NCBI GenBank assembly: GCA_948567375.1
Contig: OX419760.1
Span: 34,906,001-34,970,000 of the forward strand
DNA length: 64,000 nucleotides
Direction: 5' to 3'
Source of the DNA: Lunularia cruciata
Taxonomy: Eukaryota; Streptophyta; Marchantiopsida; Lunulariales; Lunulariaceae
Below the pieces are notes generated by a model that saw only the letters and a program-made list of their open reading frames with translations, was not told the origin of the DNA and made no database searches. Positions 12,842 to 23,940 of the stretch are shown here, in pieces; the stretch's first letter is position 1, and each line of letters opens with the position of its first letter. The translations under genes and the position numbers were made by a program.

Positions 12842-13587
12842 TGTAATACTCTGAGAACAAGAGAAGAGAGAAAACACAGATTTCACATTCAATCATCCGA
12901 TGCCCCAAAGGAGCATCTTCTCTTTATTATATAGACAAAGAGTATCTCCTCCAAGGAAGCTTCACCATAGGATTAGGCACACAGATAGGTGACATGTCAG
13001 CAAGCTCCACCCTTGGATTAATTACTTGGATGGGTGACATGTAGGTCTTGGTCCTATCTTGTTGGTCAAACAAGCTTTGACTAGAGGGAATCTTTTAGAG
13101 AATCTTCTTGTAGGAATCTCAAAATCATGTGGGTGAGGTACCGTTGGAAAGCTCTTGACAAGACAAACCAGGGGGGAGGGAAGGCCAATCTTTCCTCATT
13201 TAGGAGGGGGGGGGGGAGGAATACACATTTTTGAGGCCTAATTCATCTGTTTAGGCCTCCAAAATTGCCTTCAAAGATTTCAAGCATATTTTGGTTCCTA
13301 CTCTATTAGTAGAAGTCCCCTTTTGATGCTACTTGTTTCTGATCTATTTAGTCCATCATGTGTAACATCCTTCTAGATGTTACCAAACCAATTCTCACCT
13401 TTAAATCATATGTCTAGCTATTGGTTCTAAGGTTTTCAAGTCTATTTTGGTTTCTCTTCTATTAGAAGAAGTACTCTTTTGGTGATACTTCTATCTGATC
13501 TATGTTGACTATCATGTATAACATCATTCCAAATGTTACCAAACCAAATTTCACATCTAGATCATATGGCTAGCTCTTGGTATTACA
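12842..13587 (-). repeat. 5' LTR of element A
   Basis: Begins TGTAATAC and ends TATTACA in plus-strand reading. On the element strand it holds the duplicated U3 module, a C/G homopolymer tract (13,203-13,216 as G) and a TATA-like box near 12,930 read in reverse. Confidence 0.93.
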
Positions 13588-15400
13588 ACTTGATGAGATC
13601 TTCCCATCCTTCATATGTTCTATGTGGTTGCATTTTTTTGTTAGTGGTTTCACATCAAAGGCGATATGTATGAGACAAGAAAGATCTAAGAGAATTCAAC
13701 ACTTTGAGCACATGGAGTTCACCGGGTTCATCATGGCTATGGGGCTATGATTAGCTTCACTTGAAGTTAATAGTATAGAGACAATGCTAGAACAAAGAAG
13801 GAGAATTCTTAATGAGAAAGAGAAATAAGCTTGAGATCCAATCTTCTAAAGAGGAAGGAGGATCAAATCAAAGAGCTTATGTGTGACTGACCCATTTTTT
13901 CATTCATTCCAAAACACACACAACATAATATTGTAGTTTGCAAAGTAAAAGCAAATTTCTTTTAAACTAATGAGAAAGTAACATGACAGAAAATAAAGAC
14001 TAGGGCTCAAATTGGTGTTAATTTTTGGGGAAACATATTCAACCTAAATAAAGTTTATAAGGTGCATCCACACAAGATAAGTCTCTTTCAGCCCCAAACC
14101 ATTTAGCTTATAGAAACTATTTTAAAAATGGATGAAAAGTCTCTTATAGCCCCAAACAACAGCCCGTTCCATTTCAACAATGGAGACCATGGAGATTTTT
14201 TCCAGAATTAAACTCATGTGGCAAAGAAGCATAAGGTTGCTAAGACAAAATACTTGGTAACCACAAAAGCTACCTGTCTTATATATATTTTTGGAGTATT
14301 GCAAAGGCAAGACTAATTTTAAACAAAATACTTGGTAACCACAAAAGCTAGCTGTCTCATATATATTTTTGGAGTATTGCAAGGGCAAGACTAATTTTAA
14401 ACAGAAGCTGCCATAGGAAGTTTGGAAATCAACCTATAGGGACTTTCTCAAGAAAAAAGAGAAATCTTGTGCAGAAAAAAATTTGCATTTGTAGAAGAGG
14501 AGCTGCACTAAAAATGCACTCTTTAGGACTCCTTGTGAGACACAATATAGAATGAAGATAAGTGGAACAACAATCCTAAAGGTGCAGAAAGAGTTTCACT
14601 ACAAAATGAGGAATTTCTGAAAATATTGAAAGCATTTGATGGACATGCAAGGTGCAGCATGATCAAATTATGAAATGAGTTCATTGCTAACACTTTGACA
14701 TCTTCATCAAATTCATCAATTGCTTAAATCCAAAAAGAGGTTGAAGTTTCTACACAAATGCTAGCAATTTTAGAAAAGACCAACAAAGAAACAAAGACCC
14801 AATTAGAAGCCAAAGCAACTCAAGCTTTGGCGGGAATAGCATAAACAATAAAACTATAAGGGAAGCCATTGTAAAAGCTTTCCAAAAGCAAGTAGGCATA
14901 TCTGAGCAAAGAAAGTGTTTGAAAGATAAACTTAAATTGAGCAAAGTAGAGTCCAAATGCAAAGATGAACGACATAAACTTGAATTGTCAAGTAAAAGTT
15001 TGCAATACTTGCTTTTCTTCATGATAATGGTGTCATTACAAGTAAATAGCTTCTAGAGAAAACTAAAAGGTTGGCTAACTTGTAACAAAATTGACATTTA
15101 TTTATTGATATGCACTTTGTACTCTATGCATTTGATTTATTAATGATTCATTTTTTGATATCCTATGGTGCATTCTTTTTTGGGTTGACTCTTGATCAAG
15201 ATTTGTGGTGATTGTGCTCAATTCATCAATTTAATACTATAACATTCTACACTAAGATTCCAAAAATGAGAATTAAAAGAGGATCAATGGTGTTTATGTC
15301 TACAAATTGCAATTCACTGTATAGTGAATGAAAATATGCTTTGCGGGCTCATTGGAGTGGCCATTATGGTGCCATGAACCACAAGAATCAATTTTTGGTT
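13588..15400. other. Unassigned region with faint coding-like pieces
   Basis: Flank of element A. From about 14,590 to 15,040 the plus strand reads, across frameshifts, as a lysine/glutamate-rich, coiled-coil-like protein fragment (K-T-N-K-E-T-K-T-Q-L-E-A-K then K-D-K-L-K-L-S-K-V-E). It has several stops and I do not recognise the family. It may be a decayed gene fragment or the tail of another repeat. A 78-bp tandem duplication lies at 14,246-14,401. Confidence 0.35.
14246..14401. repeat. 78-bp tandem duplication
   Basis: Two adjacent copies, 14,246-14,323 and 14,324-14,401. Both contain CAAAATACTTGGTAACCAC, a TATATATTTTTGGAG string and GACTAATTTTAAAC, and they differ at only a few positions. 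A simple local duplication. Confidence 0.92.
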
Positions 15401-15429
15401 GAATGCCTCTACTTCAAGTTAACATTGTG

Positions 15430-15780
15430 TAGAGTGACTGATTAGAGAAAGAAAATGACTGATATTGATGGTGCAATTAATAACTTTAATAGAGCAATCA
15501 AAAACCTTGATTTAATATCCAATTGTCACTAAGTAGTCCATGGGTAGCTATTGATAAAGCTATGACTACCAAGACTGTCCTTCCAATGTCTTAGCAAACT
15601 AGCTGTTATGTTGCAAATGTCATGATAGTTTTTGTGCACATATACATCATTACACAATATACACTGTTATCAATATCATACAATATAGAAGCAAAACTCA
15701 TATAGAAAGTCATACACACAAACTCAAAAGCCACACAATTGCTCCCTTAGTTGGTGGTTAGGTCCTTCTAACTCCAAATA
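15430..15780. repeat. Dispersed repeat M, copy 1 (uninterrupted)
   Basis: Related sequence occurs at 36,240-36,620, 44,395-44,655 and 60,835-60,894. Shared landmarks are the GTAGTC...ATGGGT...TAGCTATTGAT run, CCAATGTCT followed by TAGCAA, and a CATACAATATAGAAG string. This copy preserves the junction that element G splits elsewhere, so it serves as an empty-site reference. It may belong to the LTRs of the old element K, since copies lie on either side of K, but I could not define ends. Confidence 0.55.
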
Positions 15781-16736
15781 GCCACCTTCTACAAGTATAT
15801 GGTATGCCCTATGGGAGGCAAAGATCAAGAGGTCAAGTGTTGACAAGCCCTTAATTAATTGCATGTCCAATCTATATCACATAAGGAGTGAACTAGCTAT
15901 AGTGTCAAATCTAACAAGGATATATCCATTACTCTTGGGGACCATTAAGAGATTGTTCAAGGACCATATGCATTCTATTGAATAAATATCACAAACCAAC
16001 ATAGTAGCAATTCACCAAAAGAGCCACATAACATACAATGCAAGCTTGCACATACAATTGCCAAGCTTAGGATCATTGTGTCATTAATGTTTGGGAGGTG
16101 GCATGGCACACAATTATGGACATGATCCTTCTAAATAACACCATCATGTCTTCCTAACATGAGGACTCTAGAAGGAAAAACCTTATGCACTCTCAAGATA
16201 GTGTAGCATGTAGTCATATCAAGAGTCATTGGTGTAATTTGTTGTAGATATACATAATTAATGGGTGATTATGTATATCTACAACCCATATGAAATTGAT
16301 AGATCAATGATTTATAATTTCCTTCTTGAATAGTAGCATAATGTCAAGTATCTTTATATTGAGCAATGCTAAGTTCTCAATGGCCATTGGAATCACTCTC
16401 CAAAAGATCTTTGTTCATTGAGAAAATATGCTAACCTATGCATCCAAATCATCCACGTCCAAAACTACTATAACATCTTGATGAATGGCTATAGGTAACT
16501 CTAGATCTTGTCCATAAAGTAAGAAGTAGAGAGAGAAAGAGGCTTGCCTCTTGAATTGATAGACCATAACAAACCAAGGTAATTGGAGATTCTAATCTCC
16601 GAAGTGGCTTCTTTGCAAACTATACTTAAGTAATCCTCTCTTCACCATCAAAACATCTCTCTTTACTACATCATTTGCCTCAAGGTGATCTTGAGATATA
16701 TTATGGCAATCAATCAAATCCTTGTCACACAAGATA

Positions 16737-17199
16737 CTAAAACTCTCTCAAGAACTCTATACTTTGATTAGTCAAGACCTTGGTTGGTGCACCAAAATGA
16801 TTAAGAACTTGATCTAGGTATGAGTAACATATCTCTTCATTGGACTTTTTAGGAAGTGCCACCAACTCAATCCACTTGGAGAAGTGCTCTTCTATAACTA
16901 AAATATATTGATGTTGTCTCACAATCAATGGAAAAGGTCTGGAAAGTTCCAAAATCCAATGGTAATACAACCCCATCATAGGTAGTGGGTGTAATTATAA
17001 CATAGGAGCATTGAATGATGCTCTAACTTGGTCACAAACAACACATCTTGCTACAGATTATTGTACATTGGTCTACATGCCCTACCACCAATAATGATTC
17101 TAGAGTAAGCTATATGGCTACTTTATTCCAAAATGTCCTAGCTCCTCATGAGCATGCCATACCAACTATGGTGTCTAACATGGAAAGAGTACTACTTGC
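16737..17199 (-). pseudogene. Element K integrase core fragment
   Basis: A minus-strand frame (16,737-16,979, 80 codons) reads as a Ty3/gypsy integrase core: F-P-L-I...Y-I-L-V-I-E-E-H-F-S-K-W and later F-G-A-P-T-K-V-L-T-N-Q-S-I-E-F. In active relatives the W-x-L-D and L-T-D-Q positions carry catalytic Asp; here they read Glu and Asn. The sequence up to 17,199 is its continuation, cut by element C at 17,200. The matching upstream half resumes at 26,012. Confidence 0.75.
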
Positions 17200-17611
17200 T
17201 GTAAAAGACCAAGACCAAGGAAAGAAATAGGAGAATGGAATATTATATTGGGACACTTGAATGTGGGTAAACTCCAAATGCCTAGCATGAGCTTTGGTTT
17301 TGGTATTTATGGAGAGCATAAAATGCTCTTGAGAAGCTTCTCAAGAGGCTCCTTGAGCCACTTTCTTGAAGTGCAAGCCAAGTTAACCGAGAAACTTCTC
17401 AAGAAGTTTCCTTCTAGAAGCCACCTATTTGGTTTGCAAGCTAAGCTAGTTGGAAGCTTCTAGAAGCTATTTACTTGGAGTGCAAGCTAAGCTAGCCAGG
17501 AAGCTTCCCAAGAAGCTTTCTAGATACTTCTAGAATATTCTAGGTTAATTTGGCCTATTCACTACTTTATTAGCCCTAACTAAATTCTTTTGCTAAACTC
17601 CATATGTTACA
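17200..17611 (-). repeat. 3' LTR of element C
   Basis: 412 bp. Contains a 22-bp perfect palindrome centred on AAGCTT at 17,326-17,347, then a run of related AAGCTT-centred repeats to about 17,530. It matches 25,611-26,011 and the D LTRs. Confidence 0.92.
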
Positions 17612-18543
17612 TATTCCCCCACCCCCATTGCTAGTTGGTGATGTCATTGTTGCCATTGAAGCTTCAAACTCCTGGATGGCCATTTGTGCATTCTAGAGAT
17701 GAGAAAGAGGTTCCCATGTGGCATCATGAAGGGGATACCCTTTCCAAAGGACCTTGTACTCTGTATGTTGATTTCCTTGTTGAATGTGGCGGCGTGCAAG
17801 GATACAATCAACTTTATATTCCCCATGATCATTGATAGGGATGGGAGGAGGAGGAGGTTAGACACGAGAGGGAAAAGAAGATGGATTAGGGACAAAGGGT
17901 TTCAACTTGGAAATATGAAAGAAAGGGTGGATGTGCATATAAAAAGGCAAGGCAAGTTAATAAGCAATAAGAGAAATGAGTTGTATGACCTCAAGGAGTC
18001 CTATCCAATTAGGAGCAAGTTTATGGACTTGGGTATCAAATGGGAAGGATAGGTTACTAGACAAGAGCATGACTTAATCACCAACTTGAAAGGCAAGATC
18101 ACAATGATGGTGGTCTACATATTGTTTTTGACAATTTTGAGCAACAAGGAGGGGAGATTTGGCTTGTTGGAGAGATTGGGATATGGTAGTCAAGAAGGTT
18201 GAAGTATGAGGGACATGAGATAGAGGAGGAGCAAGAAGTGAATTTGGAACAATTGGATCTTGGCAGAAATTGAGGAAGAAAGGAGAGAATCCAGTGCTTG
18301 CTTGTTCGGAATTATTGTATGCAAACTCCACTCCGTAAGACATTCATCCCAATTGGTATGGTGAACATTGATAAAGTCACAAAGCATATCCTCCAAGGTG
18401 CAATTTGTACAATCAGTTTGCCCATCAGTTTGAGGATGATAGGCCGTGGACAAAGCAAGCTTGGTGCCAAGTATTTGAAAGAGTGCTACCAAAAATTTTC
18501 AATGAAGCAAGGATCATGGTTGGAGATGAGTACACATGACATC
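17612..18543 (-). pseudogene. Element C integrase C-terminal region and chromodomain, broken
   Basis: The minus strand starts (right side) with Y-H-P-Q-T-D-G-Q-T-D, the catalytic-Glu region of integrase, with D where E is expected. It continues through E-F-A-Y-N-N-S and the Q-V-G-D box (18,074-18,343). A decayed chromodomain with a W-K-G-Y-P-type core follows near 17,720-17,790, spread over two frames. A C-rich stretch at 17,614-17,628 is the polypurine tract of the minus-strand element. The 5' part is removed by the B insertion. Confidence 0.8.
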
Positions 18544-19277
18544 TGTAATACCAAGAGCTAGCCATATGATCTAGATGTGAAATTTGGCTTGGTAACATCT
18601 AGAATGATGTTATACATGATGGTCAAAATAGATCAGATAGAAGTATCACCAAAAGAGTACTTCTACTAATAGGGCAGAAATCGGAATAGACTTGAGAACC
18701 TTAGACAATAGCTAGACATATGATTTAAAGGTGAGAATTGGTTTGGTAACATCTGGAAGAATGTTACACATGATGGAATAAACAGATCAGAAAGAGGTTC
18801 ACCAAAAGGGGACTTCTACTAATAGAGTAAGAACCGAAATATGCCTGAAATCTTTGAAGGCAATTTTGGACGCCCAAACGGATGAATTAGGCCTCAAAAA
18901 TGTGCAAATTCCCCCCCAACAAAGGAAAGGCTGGCCTTCCCTCCCCCTGATTTTTCTTGTCAAGAGCTTTCCAACGATACCTTACTCACGGGATTCTGAG
19001 ATTCCTACACAAAGATTCCCTAAAAGATTCACTCCGGTCAAAGCTTGTTTGACCAACCAGATAGGACCTAGACCAGACATGTCACCCATCCAAGTAAGTA
19101 ATCCAAGGGTGGAGCTTGCTGACATGCCACCTATCTGTGTCCCTAATCCTATGGTGGAGCTTCGTTGGCGAAGATCCTCTTTGGCTATATAATAAAGAGA
19201 AGGTGCTCCCTTTGGGCATCGATTGTTTGAGTGTGCAATCTGTGTTTTCTCTCTTCTCTTGTCCTCGGAGTATTACA
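18544..19277 (+). repeat. 5' LTR of element B
   Basis: 734 bp, TGTAATACC...GAGTATTACA. U3 contains a duplicated ~154-bp module (18,556-18,709 and 18,710-18,863) and a C tract near 18,911. A TATA box (CTATATAATAAAG) lies at about 19,183-19,196, followed by a short R-U5. Transcription of the element would start shortly after it. Confidence 0.93.
18556..18863 (+). repeat. Duplicated U3 module of family I LTR
   Basis: Two direct copies about 154 bp apart, each starting AGCTAG(C/A)CATATGAT and containing TTGGTAACATCT, a GATGTTA(T/C)ACATGATGG-type segment, CAGA(T/A)AGA, ACCAAAAG and CTTCTACTAATAG. The related solo LTR L (26,542-27,053) has only one copy and is correspondingly shorter. Confidence 0.88.
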
Positions 19278-19278
19278 A

Positions 19279-19290
19279 TGGTATCAGAGC
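19279..19290 (+). promoter_or_regulatory. Primer-binding site of B (initiator tRNA-Met)
   Basis: TGGTATCAGAGC, one base after the 5' LTR, complementary to the 3' end of initiator tRNA-Met. Identical in A and F. Confidence 0.95.
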
Positions 19291-19417
19291 GAGTGTTTTA
19301 GTCCAAGAGAGTGGATCACCCCTCTTGGAATAGCACGAACTACTGAAACTGAGTAATTTGAGGTGGAGAACATAGAGTAGTTGCTAGACTTAGGAAGGAC
19401 TTTAGAGAGCGGATGGG

Positions 19418-19860
19418 ATGGATGCGCCAGGAGGTCAATTTATCTAGCCAATTTATTGCACCTAGCTTTCCATTCTCAAATCCATTCCACATCAAGGTTA
19501 TGTATATCTAGCGTGAGCAGATGAGGGTATTGCTAGTTTATCACTTTGGCGCAGAATTCATGGACAGAGTGATGAACTCACCAAACCCGGTGATTCTACC
19601 TGTGGTGATATATGACAGAGAGTAGGATTTGACAATCTACATTCTATTATGACAAAATGGATATGAATGTCCCAAATCCTCTCCCTTTCAACACTCAAGT
19701 AGAAATCCGTTATGTAGTGAGGCTGAAATTGATGTTTAGAGATTTTGTGGTTAGGAATTTTGGTGAGGAGTATTATCAACGAGTGATAGCTTTTGAGGTC
19801 CCAATGGTAGTTCCGATAGTTTGTGCACCTTCCAGAGTGATTATATTGACTTTGTATTGA
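19418..19860 (+). pseudogene. Leader ORFs of element B (upstream of gag), broken
   Basis: Homologue of the frames seen in A (12,480-12,701) and F (55,411-55,844). The first part starts M-D-A-P-G-G-Q-F at 19,418 but hits TAG after a short insertion near 19,445. It would end I-L-L-TGA near 19,650. The second part (19,657-19,860) starts M-D-M-N-V-P-N-P in another phase and is open for 67 codons, ending R-V-I-I-L-T-L-Y. The two-frame layout is the same in all three copies. Function unknown. Confidence 0.5.
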
Positions 19861-19893
19861 AGTAGACATTAGCAATTGAGTGTTGCAGGAACC

Positions 19894-20880
19894 ATGGATC
19901 CGCAATTGCAAGAGTTGGTGCAAGGAATGCAAGGGATGTTGAATGAATTTTGAGAGATTAAGATGACCATGGAGACATTACAAAGTCAAGTGCAGATCCT
20001 CAGGAATGATCAAGCCATGCAAGAAGAAGAGCCATCTTAAAACCCAGTACCTGCAATTGAAGTACTTGGAGAGGCATCCGTGCCTACGAACCCTATCAAC
20101 GATGAAGCCACATTGCTACTCTGGATGAAGAAGACCTGCAACATCAAACCTTACAAGGGGCAACGTTTGATGAGAGTAGTGGAAAATTGGATCTCAAGAA
20201 TGAATCAATATTTCCGATTGTTCTCAACAGAGATCACAGAGCATGCTGCAGGCGTGTTTGCATGTGAGTACTTGACCGATAAAGCCCTCACATGGTATGA
20301 TGCTTGGGAATGATCCATGCTGGCAGAGAGAAGGGAGGTCACATGGACAACAATGCAAGAAGGACTACTGAAGAATTTCCAATCGGTGGATTCTATGCAG
20401 ATGGCTCGAACCCGACTATGGGGATTGAGACAGAAGAATAGCGTACAAGAGTATGTGGAGGCTTTTTTGGATGTACAAGTTGCAATTATCGACATGAGTC
20501 CAGCAGAGGCTCTCGACAATTTCAAATGAGGGTTGAAAGAGCGGATTCGCCAAGAAGTCATGGTGCAAAATCCTCGCACGATATTTGAAGCCATTGCTTG
20601 TGTGCAAAGAATAGCAGGAGCATTAGGTGGAGGTGAAGGAGTAGCTCTACCTCAACATTATTGGGCAGAAATGCCACACATGGGTGGACCAGTACCGATG
20701 GAATTGGGCAACCTTCAATTCCGAGATCGAGGAGCACGACCGCTTCAAGGGGAGCGGGGACGGGTAGAAGAACAAAGAGATGGAGTCCCACAAGGAGAAG
20801 GGACTTGAGGAGAACAATGCCGTTGTTACAATTGTGGCTGTATTGGGCACATATCTACCAACTGTTGCACTTGTTTCTCT
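19894..20880 (+). pseudogene. Element B gag, broken
   Basis: Starts M-D-P-Q-L-Q-E-L-V-Q-G-M-Q-G. An N-terminal coiled-coil-like part (E-T-L-Q-S-Q-V-Q-I-L) is followed by the capsid (W-I-S-R-M-N-Q-Y-F, then L-T-D-K-A-L-T-W-Y-D-A-W, a classic Ty3/gypsy Gag motif) and a basic tail with the CCHC knuckle C-Y-N-C-G-C-I-G-H-I-S-T-N-C near 20,825-20,866. Gag forms the virus-like particle. Stops at about 19,951, 20,038, 20,311, 20,527 and 20,806 occur where F has CAA or CGA (or a CpG-derived variant). Confidence 0.9.
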
Positions 20881-20949
20881 AGAGGCCCTTGGCCTTCGTT
20901 GAGGCAATCTTTGACAAGGAAGAAGTAGAAATCACTTCAGAAAACAAAG

Positions 20950-21530
20950 ATTGCCAGTAAATGTACCTCGTGGCCTTATTGGCTCAATAAGGAATCAAAG
21001 AAGCGAGGGAAGGAAGAAGAATAATGCGCAACGATCCCGAAAGGCAACCGCACAATTGATTGTCATGAATGGAATCCTAGAAGGTAATCAAGTGAGAGTA
21101 TTAATAGATCCGGGAGCAACAGAGAATTTCTTGTCTTGCTTTGTTGCAATAAGATTGGGAATGGATCTAGAGAGAGATAGAAGTGAAGAAGTAGAGTTAC
21201 CAAATGGGCAAACAAAGAGGATTGAATCATTACCTAAATGGGTAACCCTCTCTGTAGGAGAATATCAGGAAGCAATTGAGTGGCGAGTGATATAGTTAGC
21301 TCATTATGATGCAATTTTAGGCATGCCATGGATGGAGCAGTACAACCCTATGGTGGATTGGAGGAAGAAAGTAGTGAGAACCCACCAATGGTCAATCATT
21401 GGGGTTAGAGAAAAATCACACAAGCAGAAATTGCCTCTATATGTTGTAGGGATGGCAACTATCTATAAGACCGATAGATGTTATATGGGTCTAATAAGAG
21501 AAGTCCAGAGTGCACAACTCAATGGAAAAA
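20950..21530 (+). pseudogene. Element B aspartic protease, one stop
   Basis: A frame of 114 codons (20,951-21,295) carries the protease. The active-site loop reads L-I-D-P-G-A-T-E-N-F-L. Most retroelement proteases have D-S-G or D-T-G; D-P-G is also present in copy F, so it is a family trait or an inherited defect. The frame ends at TAG (21,293), CAG in F, just before the G-M-P-W-M-E-Q-Y box, then continues into the linker towards RT. Confidence 0.85.
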
Positions 21531-22440
21531 TTCCTGAGAAATTGAAGGATGTGGTGGATGAGTTTCAAGATGTCTTTCTTGATGATCTACCCTCAGGATT
21601 ACCACCAAAAAGGAGAGTAGATCACAAAATTGAGACAATTTCGGGGAAGATGCCTCCTTGTAAGGCCCCATATCGCCTATCATCTCATGAGTTGGAGGAG
21701 TGTAAGACTCAAATTGAGGAGATGTTGCAGAAAGGGTTCATCCAACCTAGTGTATCATCATATGGGGCCCCTGTCTTGTTTGTGAAGAAGAAGGATGGTA
21801 CAATGCGCATGTGCATTGACTATCGGGGTCTCAATTAGCAAACAGTGAAGAACAAATACCCCTTACCTTGCATGGATGACCTGTTTGATCAACTCCATGG
21901 AGCGAGATACTTCACCAAAGTGGACTTGTAAAGCGGTTACAATCAAATCCGAATTGCAAAGGAGGATGTACACAAAACTGCCTTTCGAACTAGGTATGAC
22001 CACTTTGAGTATCTTGTGATGCCTTTTGGCCTCACCAATGCACCTACCACTTTCATGAGTCTAATGAATGACATATTTCGTCCATACTTGGATAAGTCTG
22101 TTATCGTCTTCTTGGATGATATCTTAGTATACAATAGCACAATGACAGAACACAAACAACATCTACAAGAGGTCCTCCAGATTCTAAGACAAAATCAGTT
22201 GTACGACAAAATCTCAAAGTGTGAGTTTGGCAAGTTTGAAGTAGACTACTTGGAGCATAGAGTAAGTGCAGAGGGCATTCAAGTATTGATAGATAAAATA
22301 GAGGACATTCAAAAATGGAGTGCCTCGGAAGATCAGACGCAACTTAAGAGCTTCTTGGGGTTGACGGGATTCTATCCTAGATTTGTCAAGGACTTCTCCA
22401 AGGTTGCATAGCCTTTAACGGCACTACTTGGCAAGGGGAA
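21530..22440 (+). pseudogene. Element B reverse transcriptase, broken
   Basis: Ty3/gypsy [14 protein letters not shown], then [13 protein letters not shown] (fingers), M-P-F-G-L-T-N-A-P (near 22,020) and the catalytic F-L-D-D at about 22,110-22,122. Stops at 21,836 (CAG in F), about 21,928 (CAA in F) and about 22,409 (CAA in F) interrupt it. The Asp pair is intact, so decay is by scattered nonsense rather than active-site loss. Confidence 0.9.
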
Positions 22441-22900
22441 GAAGTGAACATGGGGAACTGCACAAGAGTTGGCCTTTCAAGAATTGAAGGCCGCCTTGCT
22501 ACATGCACCAATCTTGAAATGGTATGACCCAAAATGTCCAATCAAGTTGGCTACAGATGCATCAAGCGTAGCAATAGGAGCAGTCCTACAACAAGAGTGG
22601 CATGATAGATGGCATCTAATTGCATATTTCTCTTGAAAGTTGTTACCAGCAGAGCGCAACTACCACACCACAGAACGAGAAGAGCTGGCAATCATTCTAG
22701 CAACCAAGCATTGGAAGCACTACTTGGGCAAGAAGGCATTTGTAGTGGAGACAGACCACAAACCTCAAGTCTACCTTGAGACGCAGAAGGATCTATCTCG
22801 TCGCCAAATTTGGTGGGTAGAGTGGCGACAATGCTTCAACATGACAATCATCTACGTGGAAGGTAAGAAGCAACTTGCAGATGCATTCACCCGCATGCCA
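22440..22900 (+). pseudogene. Element B RNase H, broken
   Basis: L-A-T-D-A-S-S-V-A-I-G-A-V-L contains the first catalytic Asp (near 22,555). E-R-E-E-L-A-I-I-L-A-T-K-H-W-K-H-Y-L carries the Glu and the basic handle. E-T-D-H-K-P carries the second Asp (near 22,750). Stops near 22,446 (TGG in F) and 22,635. The second half is open and runs on into integrase (22,640-23,530). Confidence 0.88.
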
Positions 22901-23940
22901 ATGGCCAACAACTTGGTGGCAAAGGTTAAGATTAACCCTGAATTCTGGCAAGAGATTCTGGCGGCTACAAAAACTGACCCACAGATTGTAGAAGCACAAT
23001 CATCCAAAGGTGTCACTAGTACCCAAGGACTCACCTTTCGGGATGGCAGATTATGGATCCCAAATGTCCCAGAATTACGCACCATCATTCTAGCGGAATG
23101 TCATGATTCGGCCATTGCAGCTCACGTCGGAGTGGACAAGACCTTGGATGCAGTCAAGCGCCATTACTATTGGTCCAAGATGAGCAACAATGTGATGGAC
23201 TATGTGCGTAACTTCCTACTTTGCCAACAGAACAAAGCTTCTAATCAAGCTCCTACAGGGCTCCTTCAACCTCTCCCCACTCCTACCCAATGTTGGGAAC
23301 AAGTAAGTATGGATCTCGTCTATGAATTACCCAAGACCACCTCAGGGTTTGACTCCATTGTGGTCTTTGTGGACCGGCTCAGCAAAATGATTCATGTACA
23401 CCTTACCACCAAGGAGGTGACCGCTACACAACTAGCTCAATTATACTTAGATGCAGTTTGTTTTGGCGAACACTCTTTGGGTTCTTCAAAATTAAGTTGG
23501 CCATGTCCACATCTTACCACCCCCAAATAGATGGCCAAACAGAGTGGGCTAATCGCACAATTGAAGACATATTACGCAGCTTCACCTTAGAAGAGCAAGA
23601 GAGGTGGGACACCCTACTCCCGTTGGTGGAATTTGCCTACAACAATTCAGTGAATGCATCCACCCAGGTCACTCTGTTCTTCCTCATGTATGGTGAGCAT
23701 CCCTTCACACCTTCTAGCTTGATGAAGATCCGTCCAGTGGCTACCAAGGTCGATGCAGTCAACACATTTGTTTCTAGAATCCAACAAGGTGTGGAGAGCG
23801 CCAAGCATAGATTACAGATTGTGCAAAATTGACAGAAGCAGTATGCGGATGCACACCATCGGCACATGGAGTTCAATGTTGGGGATCAAGTGTGGCTATC
23901 GACAACCAACCTCACATTAGTTGGACCTCGTAAGCTCAAA
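22900..23940 (+). pseudogene. Element B integrase, 61-bp deletion in the catalytic core
   Basis: The N-terminal zinc-binding region shows H-V-G-V-D-K-T-L-D-A-V-K and a C-x-x-C pair reduced to F-L-L-C. The core begins V-S-M-D-L-V-Y-E-L-P with the first Asp. At about 23,455, compared with F, roughly 61 bp are missing between two CAGT repeats. This removes the second catalytic Asp (I-T-D-R-G-T-Q-F in F) and shifts the frame. The downstream frame resumes at 23,458 with Y-H-P-Q-I-D-G-Q-T-E-W-A-N and E-F-A-Y-N-N-S. Inactive. Confidence 0.92.

Larger units (their letters stand above)
6983..13587 (-). mobile_element. Element A: family I Ty3/gypsy chromovirus, full length, inactive
   Basis: Two LTRs (6,983-7,710 and 12,842-13,587) in the same orientation flank a minus-strand gag-pol with a C-terminal chromodomain. 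Flanking pentamers are GCTTG on the left (6,978-6,982) and ACTTG on the right (13,588-13,592), a target duplication with one change. The initiator-Met primer site abuts the right LTR and a purine tract abuts the left one. Every coding domain has stops or frameshifts, and the gag start codon reads ATT where copies B and F have ATG. Its LTRs are more diverged from each other than those of B or F, so by eye A is the oldest of the three full-length family I copies. Confidence 0.93.
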
